This document shows positions 1 through 12,700 of a stretch of 64,000 nucleotides of DNA, in pieces; the first letter of the stretch is position 1; every line of letters begins with the position of its first letter. The notes under the pieces are model-generated. The model ran no database searches, was not told the DNA's origin, and saw only the letters and a program-made list of their open reading frames with translations. Origin of the DNA: Chytridium lagenaria (Eukaryota > Chytridiomycota > Chytridiomycetes > Chytridiales > Chytridiaceae); assembly GCA_025449115.1 (NCBI GenBank), contig JAHLKC010000163.1, positions 18,500-82,499 on the forward strand, written 5' to 3'. Position numbers and translations under genes: made by a program.

Positions 1-699
1 GAGGTGGGGGTGGTTTTTTCATTTCTTTAGATAGTACTTGTTCTTACGTACCTCCCTTTTCCCATGTCCTTGCAGATTGATGCAGTGATACTGAAATGAT
101 GGTTGATACAACATTTGCAGTGATTTCCAAAATTTATTTTAGCATTTGAGATGCAAGATGCTTATGACGCTGTCTGTCTAGTTGCTTACTAGCTCTCTTG
201 GAATAGATAAAAGAATAATGTATTTATATTTGTGCAGACTTTTTTTACTATTGCTTAGTTTTTACAGAATAATAAATAATAATAATATCGGTAAGTTTTA
301 ATTAAACACTTGACATTCTTACACTATTATTGTTATCAGATCATGGTATTATAATCCAATACCTTGGTACATAGTGAATGAATTCGATAGTCTATAACTA
401 GATACTTCGGTATTAGATATTTATTATTAATTAAATTTTAATTCATACTAGATGTATTGGTGTAACAAACAAGTTTTACATTGGTAATACAATACCTTGG
501 AATATAGATCAGGTCTTGAGGCCAGGTCAGGGTGGTCCCTCCCTGTATGTAACTGAGTGGCTGGGATAAGGTATTTTAATAGTAATATATTATAGTAACG
601 TCTGAAGAGAAAGACACGGTGAAAAGGTGGAGGATTCAACATTTAATTGTTTGTGTAGGTATATACCTGGGTAGTTATTATATGTGTACCTCTACTTTT

Positions 700-780
700 A
701 GACCTATCCTATCCTATCCCATCTATGTATGAGGTGTATGTCCCATCCATGTATGTATGTATGTATGTAATGTATGTGTG
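700..780. repeat. Short microsatellites (tatcc)n and (tgta)n
   Basis: A short tatcc run (about 703-720) is followed at about 743-780 by five to eight units of tgta/tatg with interruptions. These are simple slippage-type repeats in intergenic DNA with no sign of function. Confidence 0.75.
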
Positions 781-894
781 TGATGCTAGTTATAAGGAAA
801 CACTGCTGTATTCAATACTCTTTTTTCTCCACAATAATACATGCACATGCTGTCGTCTTTGATTCATTCAACCCATTCATCGTCAACTCTCTTT

Positions 895-957
895 CTTTGT
901 CGTCGCTGTTTGTCGTTGTTTGTCGGTGTCTGTCGTTGTAATGCACGTTGTTCGTCG
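895..957. repeat. Degenerate tgtcgttgt minisatellite
   Basis: About six to seven imperfect copies of a tgtcg-ttg unit of 8-10 bases occur in a row (tgtcgtcgctgt, tgtcgttgt, tgtcggtgtc, tgtcgttg and so on). Purely intergenic; no coding or RNA role seen. Confidence 0.65.
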
Positions 958-1363
958 TTGTTGGATACATTCTAACCCATCCATCCTGAATCCTGAATTA
1001 ATTTTAATATTTATTATTTATTAATTATTTCATTCAAATGAATATTTAATAATAATGAATTATTAAAAAAAAACAACAATTTTTCCTTCCAAAATACTAT
1101 TTAATTTTTGTGTAACCATTCATCAGTAGCTTGTCTTTTTATTTATTAATTAATTACTTATTTATTATTATTCAATAATAATATTGGTTTTGGAGTGTGT
1201 GTGAACGACAAAAGAAAGGACACGGACCCATCACCGTCATCATCCTCATACATCACCACCATCCACCATCCACCCAACCATCACCACCATCCGTCATATC
1301 ACCACCATCAACGTCTAATCATTCCATCTTGAAAGCCATCTCTACTGCATCCCGGGTGTCATC

Positions 1364-4300
1364 ATGATGGACAAGGAGGCCGTGGAGAAGGTCCTCAGGG
1401 AGTACGAAAAGGTAAGCCATCCTACACCCACATTCCATTCAATTCATCACACCATGTCTAATATTCACACCTCTCTTCCATCTACACCTCCCCACCATCA
1501 CATCCATCGCACGCATGCATCGGCCATACTTTGACCATCATCAATTAGGATACGTTTGCGTGAGTGCCTTGCTGTTCTTGAACCAAAAACATTCCAAGGA
1601 ATCCCTTTCTCTTTCCCATCAAACCTAAAACCTCTCCTCCTTCTCTTAGATACTTTCCCGATGAGGTTGAAGGATGGATCTTGGACAGCTACGGAAAAGA
1701 TTGCTAGGGAGGATCACCTATGGATGGATTATGTCATCGTGGGGTCGAATCAGGTTGGTTCTTCACTTGCCAGTGTTGCCTGGAGGGAGCTTAATAGCAT
1801 GCTGATCTGATGGATTGGATACAGGGCGTCACCTTTGAAAGTAGCATATCTCAAATGGCAAAAAACGGCATGGTCGACCTCCCTCCCCTAAAAAACCCTG
1901 AAATCATGGTACGTTATTATTCTTTTTCTGGTCGCCTTTTGTTCGAGGTGTCCATGAGGGTTACCCTGCGATCGACTATCCTGAATTGCGTTGCTATCTT
2001 TAGGATCTCGCCGATGACCTTGCCCAACTATCCCACCTTCACGAGTAAGTCATTTATCCCTCTTCTTTCTTAAATATCTCACCCCCTTTCCAGACCTGCC
2101 GTCTTTTGGGGTGTCAAGAACCGATTCAACAAAAGATACATTTACACATACTCTGGTATTGTCCTGATAGCCATGAACCCTTTTGAGCGTCTCGACATGT
2201 ACTCTGTGGACACTATGCGCGAATACGCCGGCAAGACAAGAGAAGAGCTCGAACCTCATGTGGTGGGTACCCTCAACCCCCCTCCCCCCCTCCCATCATC
2301 AATAGTTAACCCTATTTCCCGCAAGTTTGCGATCGCAGAGGAATCTTACCGCGCCATGCTTCGGGGTAACAACCAATCCATCATTGTTTCCGGAGAATCT
2401 GGAGCCGGTAAAACTCAGAGCACGAAATACATTATGCGGTATTTCGCAACGGTGGATTCTCTCAGCAAGATGGATGAAATCAGTATATTGATGAGACCAG
2501 AGACGGCGAGCTCGTTTGAAGGAGGAAAGAGTGAAATTGAGCAAGCAGTGTTGGCCACCAACCCGATTTAGAGGTACCTTTTTTTCCCCACCTCCTATAC
2601 CACTGGATAATGGGTTAACGAGATATCAGGCATTCGGAAACGCCAAAACAACACGTAACGACAACTCTTCACGGTTTGGTAAATTCATCGAACTCTTTTT
2701 CTCCCGTGGACCTGGCAGTGTGCGTATCACTGGCGCTAGAATCCGCACATACCTTCTCGAACGCTCCCGTCTAGTCTTTCAACCCTTCACAGGTACTTTC
2801 AAACTCTCACGATTCGCCTGGTATTAACATGAACCCCCCACCTAGAACGAAACTACCACATCTTTTACCAATTATGCGCGGCAGCACGGCTGCGGAACGG
2901 GAGGAACTCGCACTATCACAATGGCAGGCCTTTACCTATTTAAATCAAGGACGAGCCTGGAGTTGTTAAGAATATGGACGATGCAGCCGAATTCACATTA
3001 ACGCAAAAAGCTCTTTCCACCATTGGTATCCCCGTTTCGATGCAATGGTAATTCGTGAATCTGTTACGTTCGTCTGATGGTTTGTTGTTAGGTCGATATT
3101 CCGGATATGTGCTGCGTTGCTACATTTAGGGAATGTACAGATTTTAGAGAAGAACAGTGAGGCGAGTGAGATTGCGGATACGGATGTATCGTTGGATCAT
3201 GCTTGTCGATTGTTGAAGTTGGATAAAGCCGAGTTTAAGAAGTGGTTGACGAAGCGGTTGATTGTGACGAGGGGGGAGAAGTTTACAAAGGATTTGAAGG
3301 TGGATCAGGCGGTGATTGTGAGGGATTCCGTGGCAAAGTTTATGTGAGATTTTGAGTGGTTTATTTTTTTATTTTTTTTGTTTGTTGATGGAAATAGGTT
3401 AATTTGATTTTGTTTTGGTGGGGATTAGATACACACGGTTGTTTGACTGGTTGGTCAAGATTGTAAACAAGAATCTTGTAAGAGATTCCGGTGGAAACGA
3501 AAACTTTATCGGAGTCTTAGATATCTACGGGTAAGTCCCTCCACCTTCATCCTTTCCCGTCATCATAAAACTCACAAGCCCCTTCCGCCTTCATCGTTTC
3601 CCCGTCATCATCAAAACTCATCTTCCCCAAAGATTCGAACACTTTGAGACCAACTCTTTTGAACAATTCTGCATCAACTACGCCAACGAAAAACTCCAAC
3701 AAGAATTCAACTCCCACGTGTTCCGTCTCGAACAAGAACTGTACATGAAGGAAGAAATCAAATGGACCATGATCGACTTCAACGATAACCAACCCTGCAT
3801 TGATCTCATAGAAGGCAAACTCGGCGTCCTCGATTTATTAGACGAAGAATCCCGTCTCCCAGCCGGCAACGACCTCTCCTTTATATCCAAACTCCACACC
3901 GCTTCACCTCCCACAAATTTTTCGAAAAGCCACGTTTCGATTCCGCCGGGTTCACTGTCCGTCATTACGCGGTGGACGTGACGTACAGTTCTGAAGGGTT
4001 TATTGAGAAGAAACAAGGATACGGTGAGCGTTGAACAGCATGGGGTGTTGAGTGGGAGTGGGTGTGAGTTTTTGAGAGAGTTGGTGGAGTTGGAGGAGGA
4101 TGATCCTATTGCTTTGGCGGCGCAACAGCAGAGTAGGGCTTTGGCGGCTTCGGCTGGGTTGCAGAGGAAGACGACGACGGGGAAGTCGAGGAAGCCGACG
4201 TTGGGGTCGATGTTTAGGCGTCGTTGGTGCAGCTTATGGAGACGATTAGGGCGACAGAGTCACATGTAGGTTTGGTTTTCATTGATTTTGTGGGGGTTGG

Positions 4301-5678
4301 ATTCATGGGGTTTCTTTTTTGTTTTCTTTTGGTTTCTCTGCTTCTGAAAACTTCTTTTTGGTTTCTCTGCCCTCTCTCTGTATTTCCTGTATTTTATAAT
4401 GCACCTTTTCCCTCTTTGTATTTATCATATTTAATTATTTGTGACATCCTTCTTTCTCGCACCTTTTCTCTTTTCTTTTATTATATTTCTCACTATTTTT
4501 TTCCTTCATTATTTCCTAACCTGGTTTTAAATTACACCTTGTTCGTTGTTTTTTTTTTTCGTGTTTCCCATCATTTTTTCCTTTATCATTTCTAACCTGT
4601 CTTTTCATTTATACCTTTTCCTTTTTTTTTCTTCTTTCCCATTCCTTCATTTCTAACATACATCCACCCAGTACATCCGCTGCATCAAACCCAACATGGC
4701 GAAAACCGCCTTTGGTTTCGAAGGTCCCATGGTTCTCTCCCAACTCCGAGGTACCCATCCCCCGCCTCCCTCTTTCTAACCCCTTTCGCCAAGCCTGCGG
4801 TGTTTTAGAGACGATTAGATAAGCTGCGCGGGGCTACCCTAACAAGATGACACACAAGCAGTTTGCGAACCGATATAATTTACTGGTGAATTCAAAGTAT
4901 TGGAAGATACCTGAAAAGATGTTGAGTGAGATGATTGTGAAGAGTGTGATTTCGGATGAAGATAAGTATCAGTTTGGGATCACTCAGGTGTTTTGAGAGC
5001 TGGGCAGGTGAGAGCTTTTTTTTTTCCTTTTTTTTCTCTTGGAAGACTTCCCCCCCCACCCCTCTCCTTTGGTTGTTGATGCTTGTTTTATTTTATTCCC
5101 ATCCCCCCCTCCCTCACTCCTTTGGTTGTTGACGTTTGTTTTGTGTTCTCTCCTTCCCCCCCCTTTTTTTTTCGTTGTTGACCTTTATTTTATTTCCTCG
5201 CCCTTTTTTTATTTGGTCATTAACGTGTATCGATTTTGGTAGATCGCAACATTTGAGAATCGCCGCACAGAACGTCAAAACTTTCTGATAGTATTGATCC
5301 AAAAAAACATGAGACGGTACATGAAACGAAAGCGATACGTGTTGATGCGGAAATCCACCATTACCATTCAAACTGTGAGAAAGAACTCGAATTTTTTTTT
5401 TGCGGGGGGTTTTTAATTTCGTTTTTTTTCTTTTTTTTAGCGCTTCGAGGATACCTTGCTCGTAAAGAGGTGACGTTTCGACGTGAAACGAGGGCTGCAA
5501 CGTGATTCAGAAGGCGGTTCGGGGATGGGTGCAACGAAAAAGTATAGGAGGACGCTGGAAGCTATTGTGAAAGTTCAGAGTGGTGAGTTTTGGGTTTTAT
5601 TTCAAGCGGGTTTGGTTTTTCCCCCGTGTTTTTGTTTTTGTCAAGCGGTTTAGTATTCTACCCGTGTTTTTGTTTTTA

Positions 5679-5714
<36 letters not shown>

Positions 5715-8700
5715 GTTTTTGGTTTTTTTGTTTTTTTAAGGCTTGTATTTATTACTGCGTTTTGTTTTTGTCAAGCGTTTTTGTTTTTTGCTTGAGTTTT
5801 TGTTGCGATAATACGGAGGGTTGAACTGCGGTAACACTAAACCGTCCTTCTTTTAGCATACCGAATGTTTGTTAGCAAGAAAATGTTACGATCGTTGCGA
5901 CGAGAAAAGGCGGCGGTGTTATTGCAAAGCGTGTGGAGGGGTTATCGAGTTCGACAAGAATACCGACGATCCCGTCGATCCATAATCTACCTCCAATCCT
6001 GTATCCGTCGTAAACGAGCGCGTCGAGAACTTGCGCAACTCAAAGTTGAAGCAAAGTCGGTTGGAAAGTTAAAGGAGGTGAATTATGGACTTGAGACCAA
6101 GATTGTAGCTCTATCGCAACAATTGCAGGGAAAAGCAGAGGAAGTGAGGGGGTTGATGGAGAAGGTTAGTTTATTGGAGACGAGTGTGAATGGATGGAAG
6201 GAACGGTATGCGAAACTTGAGAGTGGAAGAAGGTGGCTGAGGAGGAGCTTGAGGCGGCGAATGCTTTATCGAAAGAGTTGGCGGCGATGACGGAATCGAG
6301 GGATGGGTTGTTGAAGGAGAGGGAGAGGTTGATGCAGGCTTTGAAGAGAAGGAGGAGGAGATGGTGTTGAAGGAGGAGGAAGGGAAGAGGTTGGCGGAGA
6401 AGTTGAGGGTGACGCAGGGGAATAAGAGGTTATCGATGGTGACGGCTTCTGTGAGTGATGATCCGGTGGTACAGGCGTTGAGGACGGAGAATATCCAGTT
6501 GAAGAGGTTATTGGCTCAACAGAATCAATCCAATTCCACACCGAATGTAGCGTCATCTGGGACGCCGCCATCGTCACCACCGGATGATGCGAGACCGCCG
6601 CTACCAGTGACGGGGATGACGTCGCATCCGCAGAAATACGCCACAGAATTCGCCTCGACCCGCGTTTTTGGAGACGTTTGATAAGAATGGGTTGTTGGGG
6701 ATTCGACAACGACCGATGGCGAGGAGGCGAATTCGTATATTGATAGTGGGATTTTGGAGGATGCGGAACGAGCGAGGTTGAGGTTGCTTGCGGAGAATTT
6801 GTCCAAGGCTGAGGCGAAATCTCGACAGGATGCGACGAGACAGGTGATGAATGAGGAGGAGTTGATTAAGGCTCGTGAGACGGCGAAGGAGGAGGCGGAG
6901 ATGAGGATGAGGGAGGTTGAGGCACGGAAACAGGCGGAAGCGAAGGCGGAGGCGCTTGAGAAAAAAGGATAAAGAGTTGAGAGCGCAGACGGAGATGCTT
7001 GTTGCCGCGAAAGCTAAGATTGAAGCCAAGATGGAGGCGGAGAGAGCGAAAGCAGATGCGGAGAGGGCGAAAAGCCAAGTTGGAGGAGGAGAGGAGGATG
7101 AAGGAGGTGGAGGAACATAAGATGATGTTGGCGGAGGTTGTGGCGCAAAAGGCGGTGCTTGTTGGAAGCGGTGTCGAGGGTGAGGAGGTCTTCGAGAGAT
7201 TCGTCGGGGAGTAGAGCGTCGGCGGATTCACAGGTGAGGGTGGATGTGAACGGTTACCCTGTTAGCACACCACCTTCAGAGTTAAACAGCCCTGTCGTTC
7301 ATCAACCTCATCCTATCCCATCCGTCGGTCCATATGATAGACGATTCGCACCCTCCCCAACTCGTGGAAGCCCTACGCATCCCACATTCCATTCCCTCCA
7401 ATCCCCTATAACAAATCAACCCTTCTCCCCACCTCTCACAAGTCCCGCATCAAGCCACTCTAGCCGCACCCCACTCCACGACGCTCCGCACAACACCAAC
7501 TCTTATTTCCCTCAACCCGCGCAACTATACCCCCCCACCTCGTTCCATGTCCAACATGTCCCGGTTCCGAAAACAACTACCACCACAACCCCTCCCATCC
7601 CCCGCCTCGATGCCACCCCACGAATTCCTCAACGCGTCGGGTCCGGCACGTTCCCGACGTCCCCGCATGACATGTACCCTAAGGCGCCGTCACCACAGCC
7701 CTCTGTGGCGAGTAGTGCGAGGTCAGGGGATTATGGGGGGAGACGGACCTCGGATGCGAGTTTTGGTGGGGCGATACATGGGAATGGTAGGACTTCGGTG
7801 GATGGAGGTGGGATGAGAGCGCCGACGATTGGACCGAGGAAGGATCAGTTGCATTATACGAATGGGGTGAATGGAAGTGGAGGTGCGACGATGAGGAATG
7901 CGTTACCGGCGAGAGTTTATTCGTTGGAGAAGGATACGGGGACTTTGGAGGTGAGTTTTAGTGTTTTTTTTTGGATGTAACATCCACTACTTTTGTTGTG
8001 CGTATTTCTGTAAATGCCTTTTTTGTTGCAACATCCACTACTTTTATTGTGCTGATTCTTATCCATCCCATTTATATATTTCACAGCAACGCGCTTTGGA
8101 ACAACCGGAACTCATCAAGGAGATTCGTAATAGTCTCGTCATCAGCCTTAAAGTTCCTGTAGGGGGTGCCGGAAACTCCTTACCCGCAAAGACGTTTTTT
8201 TTCCCCGCCCACCTCATCGGCTACACCATCCGCGCCATGCTGCAATACGACATGACGATCAAGCTCCAAAACATGATGAGCATGATTGTAGAAGACATCT
8301 TTAACGTTGGAGTGGTATGTTGATGCGAGGGTTAACCTTTATGTCTAATGTTTCTACAGCATAGCGATAACGATATGTATCCCATATTCTGGATATCCAA
8401 CGTTCAAGAACTCATCTGCATCATCGCCACCCTCTACTTCACTGAAACAAAGAAAGCCTCAGCCGGCAACGTCCGTGGCCACGTTCACGTTCTCCGCAAA
8501 CTCCGGAGTGACCTTGACTCTCTTATGACGCAACTCATGTCTGGGTACATGGAAGACACGAAGCGTCATGTAGCTGGGATGGCGGTTGGAGCGATTCTGG
8601 ATACGCAAGATCTGGCGCATATGAAGGTTGAAGCGTCGGGAAGCTTTTGGTCGTTGTTTGGAGGGAATGCGGTGACGGGGACGACGGGGTCTTTGGTGGG

Positions 8701-9492
8701 GTTGAAGGATTATTTGACGAATTTGAATGATATCATGGAGTCGTATTTTGTGACGGCGGATCATCGGGATCATATCTTGAATGAGTTGTTGAGGGTGTTG
8801 GGGGTGACGAGTTTTAATGGGTTGTTGAAGAAACGGAATTTCTCTAATTATAAAAGAGGTGAGGGGATTGTTGTTTTTTTTTTTTTCTTTGCTTGTTTTT
8901 TTGTGTTTTTGGATTTTCTTGTTTTTTGTTTTGTTTGTTCTTTGTCTTTTTTTTGCGATGATTGACTTGAAGCACTAACACGTTTCCTTTTTTTCAAAGG
9001 CGCCCAAATTCATCATAACGTCACGCGCTTGGAAGAATGGTGTCTCAAAAACCGTGTCAGCCAAGGTGAGTACCGCCACCCCCTATCGTTTCAAAAAATC
9101 AAAAACACCCATTAATTGATTTAATTTCACCAGGCGTCGACTACCTCCAACGCATGCTCCAAAGTTCCAAAATCCTCACCCTCCCCAAAACCACCGCAGA
9201 AGACGTTGAAGTCATCTACGAAACCGGATACATGCTAAACCGGAATCAAATCCGTCATCTCCTCCAAGACTACCCCTCCAATGACGTGGACGAACCCATG
9301 TCTAATGCCTTTATGCGGATCATTGCAAGAAAGGCGGAGGAGACTGAACATATGGAGACGGTGTTTATTTCGTTGGACCCGGAACCGGATTATGCGGAAC
9401 CCATGCCGCATCCGGTGACCGTGATGGATAATTATATTCCACCTGGGTTGAATTTAACGAATGTGGCAAAACTTGTTGCTGGGTTTTCATGA
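1364..9492 (+). CDS. Class V myosin heavy chain (motor, IQ neck, coiled coil, DIL cargo domain)
   Basis: Actin-based cargo motor. The motor shows the P-loop GESGAGKT (about 2394), switch [10 protein letters not shown] (about 2665), the relay/switch II block [20 protein letters not shown] (exons joined at 3530/3633) and the actin-binding YIRCIKPN (about 4674). IQ-type neck helices follow (about 5280-6060), then a coiled coil and an E/K/A-rich helix (about 6060-7200), a long Pro/Ser-rich stretch, and the dilute (DIL) cargo-binding domain (about 8090-9492) ending GFS-stop. Exon 1 starts at ATG 1364. Early exons are about 1364-1411, 1650-1753, 1825-1908, 2004-2044, 2094-2262 and 2326-2575. At least five single-base shifts interrupt conserved blocks, for example one base is missing near 2570 in the NPI-L-E block before AFGNAKT. 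It is convergent with the kinesin gene. Class V is firm because of the DIL domain; exact exon edges are not. Confidence 0.93.
3531..3632 (+). repeat. Myosin intron with an internal ~46-bp tandem duplication
   Basis: Between exon ends TACGG and ATTCGAA the intron holds two similar copies of about 46 bases, each running ccttcatc-tttcccgtcatcat-aaaactca. The second copy carries small insertions. The duplicated block sits wholly inside the intron. Confidence 0.75.
5008..5242 (+). repeat. Myosin intron built of three to four ~50-bp imperfect repeats
   Basis: The intron after the GQ codon pair of the converter region contains repeats that begin tttggttgttgatgcttg, tttggttgttgacgtttg, ttcgttgttgacctttat and a decayed tttggtcattaacgtgt, spaced by T- and C-runs. 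The whole intron is pyrimidine-rich. Confidence 0.75.
5583..5856 (+). repeat. T-rich myosin intron with ~50-bp repeats and a ~30-base T run
   Basis: The phrase gtgtttttgtttttgtcaag or close variants recurs three times (about 5627, 5667 and 5760). A homopolymer of about 30 T lies at about 5683-5712. The intron separates two parts of the IQ neck. Confidence 0.75.
7951..8086 (+). repeat. Myosin intron with a ~50-bp tandem duplication
   Basis: Two near-copies contain aacatccactacttttgttg and aacatccactacttttattg (about 7979 and 8030). The duplication lies between the Pro/Ser-rich exon and the first DIL-domain exon. Confidence 0.8.
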
Positions 9493-9765
9493 GTTTACAT
9501 GCCTTGTTGTTATTGGCCAGGGGCCATACCCCCATATTCTCTCCCTATGATTCCTGAATTCACGATATCACTTTAATCCACACCTCCATACATCCACAAC
9601 TCAAATTCAATTTTTGTTTTTTCCATTCTGTTTTTTCCAGTTGTTTACCCCCTTTTTTTTGGTTCAAATAGAGACTATGCGTCAAATAAATAATATCCTA
9701 TATCGTCATGAAGTCTTTCTTGCACTTTATATATGAAATCGCTACTATAAAATGAAGTTCATAAA
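9493..9765. other. Convergent intergenic spacer between myosin V and kinesin
   Basis: This 273-base spacer must hold both 3' ends. It is T-rich on the plus strand up to about 9670, with aataaata near 9686 and 9770. These could serve as poly(A) signals on either strand. No open frame of note. Confidence 0.5.
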
Positions 9766-12700
9766 TTAAATAATAAATATCGGGCCAGGATGTCTCACAT
9801 TCAAATTTGCAAGAGCATCGTCTTCCTGTTGAATGTCTTGAATGATAGCGTCATTTGCTGAAGCCTTCAAACTTTGATTTTCACAATTCAAGTCATCTAT
9901 CTGTTGGCGAAGTACGGTGTTGATGGATACCTGCTCCTCAAGGCAAGTCCGCAATTCATCCACAACATAGCACTTTCATGACTCCGACTAGTCGACTGCG
10001 ACACAAGATCCTCAAACTGTGTCGTAAGCCGCACCCGTTCATCATTAACCTCAGCAAGAAAAAACTCTGCATCAGCTAGTTTCTTCAACGCGTTTGCCAA
10101 ATCATTCTTCACCACAACGTAATCAAGCTCCACATTCGACACTTCCACCGATGGACCCCTCGGACTCTCATCCCGTTTCACAATCTCCTCCATGCTTTCC
10201 GCCAACTCCTTCTCCACCTCCATCAACCTATCCAACAACGCGCCGTTATCCTCATTCGCAACCCCAAGTCTCTTTTTACACCCCTCCAAAGCCGTCTCGA
10301 CCTCCTCCAACCTCTTTTTCAAATCTGCATTCTCGCTCTCATGAGATCTCGATAACGCAAGGGGTGGCGATGACGGGACAGACATGGGCGGTGAGATTAA
10401 CGTCTCCTTTTCAACGTTCATTAATTCATCAATACGGTGTTGGCAGGTTTCGAGATTTTCACGGTATCTAGTCACTTCAACCTCAAGCTCAGAAATACGG
10501 GTAAAGCTTTCCGTAGTGTTCCCGGATTCTCTCAACCGTCGTTCCAGGTCCACAAGCACAATATCTCGACGACTTTCATCAGCCCGCGCCCTTTCAAGTT
10601 CGTTTTCTAGACTCTCAACCTTTACAAAACTTAATAATAAAAAAAAAGTATATTCCCACCTGCCCCTGCCGTTTCTCCAGCTGCGCCTCAAGCCCTGCAA
10701 TATACATCTCCACACCTTCATGCTCTCCCCGTCCCTTCTCCAGTTCATCAATCCTCCTCCTAGCTCCTCCAACTCCCCTCTAAGCACCTCCACAGTCTCC
10801 CTTAAATCCGCCGCCTGCACTTCTCCAAGCTCCACTCCAGCTTGATGTCTCTCAGCCGCATCCCGTAACACCTCTAACTCCCTCAAATAATCCTGCGCAG
10901 CCGCAGTAATCTCCCTTAAGTCAAAGCGAAGACGACGGATAAGTCGATCCTGTTCCTCAATGGTTTCGGAGACGGCAGTGGAAGGTAACGGTGTAGAGGG
11001 GGGACGGTGGTGCCGGGGGTTGTGGAGCGGGGGATGAGTGATGAGGGTCGAGTCATGGGACGTTTTGATATGGGAATACGAGAGCCGCCGACATTGGAGT
11101 CGGTGTCTGGAATGCTTGATACGCCGGTCGCATAGCTGGTGACGGATTCCACGTCGGAAAAGACGTCGGAAAGAGCGCTTTCGGAGGGTGCTGGAGAGTT
11201 TTGTCGAATTTTGAGTGTAAATTCGGATTGAACAAAGGCAAGCTATAATTCTATAGTTAGTGTTGTTGTTCTTACAATCGTGTATCAAAGTTACCTCATT
11301 TGAGAGGTAATCACGGTGGGCTCGTAATCGCAAATTCTCCTCTTTTTGCTCTTCAAGTTTTCGTCGAAGAGACTGGTTGTCCTTTTGTAACATCTCCACT
11401 TCAGCGGAAGAGGCAGCTAAAGTATAAGTTAGGAACATTGAAATCATGCAGGGAATTCAATATAAAATGAAGTAGGCTCACTGGACATAACAGGCGGTAT
11501 ATCACTTGCTGAGTTAGGATTTGTCTTCAAAGACTTGACCTCCTCCTTCAACCTCTCCACAAGCTCTTTTAACCTCGACACCTCGTCATCTCCCGTATCC
11601 CTATTCAATGACAACAAGTTCCGAACTTTATGCGCAACGATTCGCATACTTCAGCGTGTTAAGCGTCTCGGCAAGATCATGTTCCGTAGGTGAGATACAA
11701 GCAATCATCAGAGTATTGCTAAAAAGCGTGAGATTTTCTTTTAAAAAAAAAAAAAAAACCAAAAACCAAAAACCAAAAAGGTCGTAGCAAAAACCGACCT
11801 ATTTCCTCCAAGACTATCTTGCAACAACCTCGTCAATTTCGAATCTCTATAAGGAATATGAGTCGTCCGTCTCGAATCATCCGCCAAAGCTGAGATGACA
11901 TTTCCAAGCGCGAGTAACCCGGAGTTGATATGAATCCCCTCTCGCTGTCGAATGCCTATTGCGCCTGTGCGTTGAAGCCGCTCAGACCCTGCAAGATCGA
12001 CAAAATGGAACCGGGAGGTTAAGATGACGGGACGTGGGGTTGATCTAGTTTCTTGTACGAGTGTGAGGGTGAAGATGGCGTGGGAGCGAGAGGATGAAAT
12101 ATTCATGTCGGTTGTAGATGTTTGACGTGACTCAAGGCCTTGCAAAAGAAGACTACACGATAACGGTTAAATATGGGAGAGAAAGAATCTACAAACCTCA
12201 ATGCGTCATCAGAGTTTCTGAGCTTAATAGAGGTACACCCGGAAACAACGGTTCCTGATCCCGTCTCCTGCACAATAACAGGAGTTCGCGAATTCAGTGG
12301 TTGCGACGAAAGTAAGTCAATGAGATCCTCGTTGTAAACCTCCAGAAACGTGGCAGACACGGTGTACTTATAGGTCTGATCCTGCGCAGTCTTTGAATTA
12401 AGGAGCGAGAATGCATCGCTGATGGCTCGAGGTATGATTCCTTCAAGAGTTTAAGGTAGTTAGAAGCGGTCACACGAGTCCGAGATCGGGCTGGAATCAA
12501 TAATGAGTGTATTACTCTCACTCACCTTGGTTTTGGAAGCGACCGAATTCGGGTCGCTGTCGCCGACGTAGTCTTCAGAACTGCCCATGGTGTATGTCTT
12601 GCCGCTACCGGTCTGTTGTCACCATCATCAAGCGGTGGAAGGTAGAGAGAATAGTTTAATTAATAAGAAAAGATGGTTTGTAAAAGCCGAAAAACTGCAT

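Larger units (their letters stand above)
1..1363. other. AT-rich intergenic region and 5' flank of the myosin gene
   Basis: No credible coding region is seen on either strand. The first 700 bases and 960-1190 are AT-rich with many short A/T runs. Simple repeats lie at about 700-780 and 895-957 (separate entries). From about 1220 to 1320 the plus strand becomes rich in cac/cat/cca triplets, which probably form the 5' untranslated region or core promoter of the myosin gene starting at 1364. No clear TATA box was assigned. Confidence 0.6.

Noticed and set aside
7138..7980. Independent gene for the Pro/Ser-rich open frame
   Set aside because: It is bounded by the myosin coiled coil upstream and a gt donor at 7951 leading to the DIL exons, so it is part of the myosin gene.
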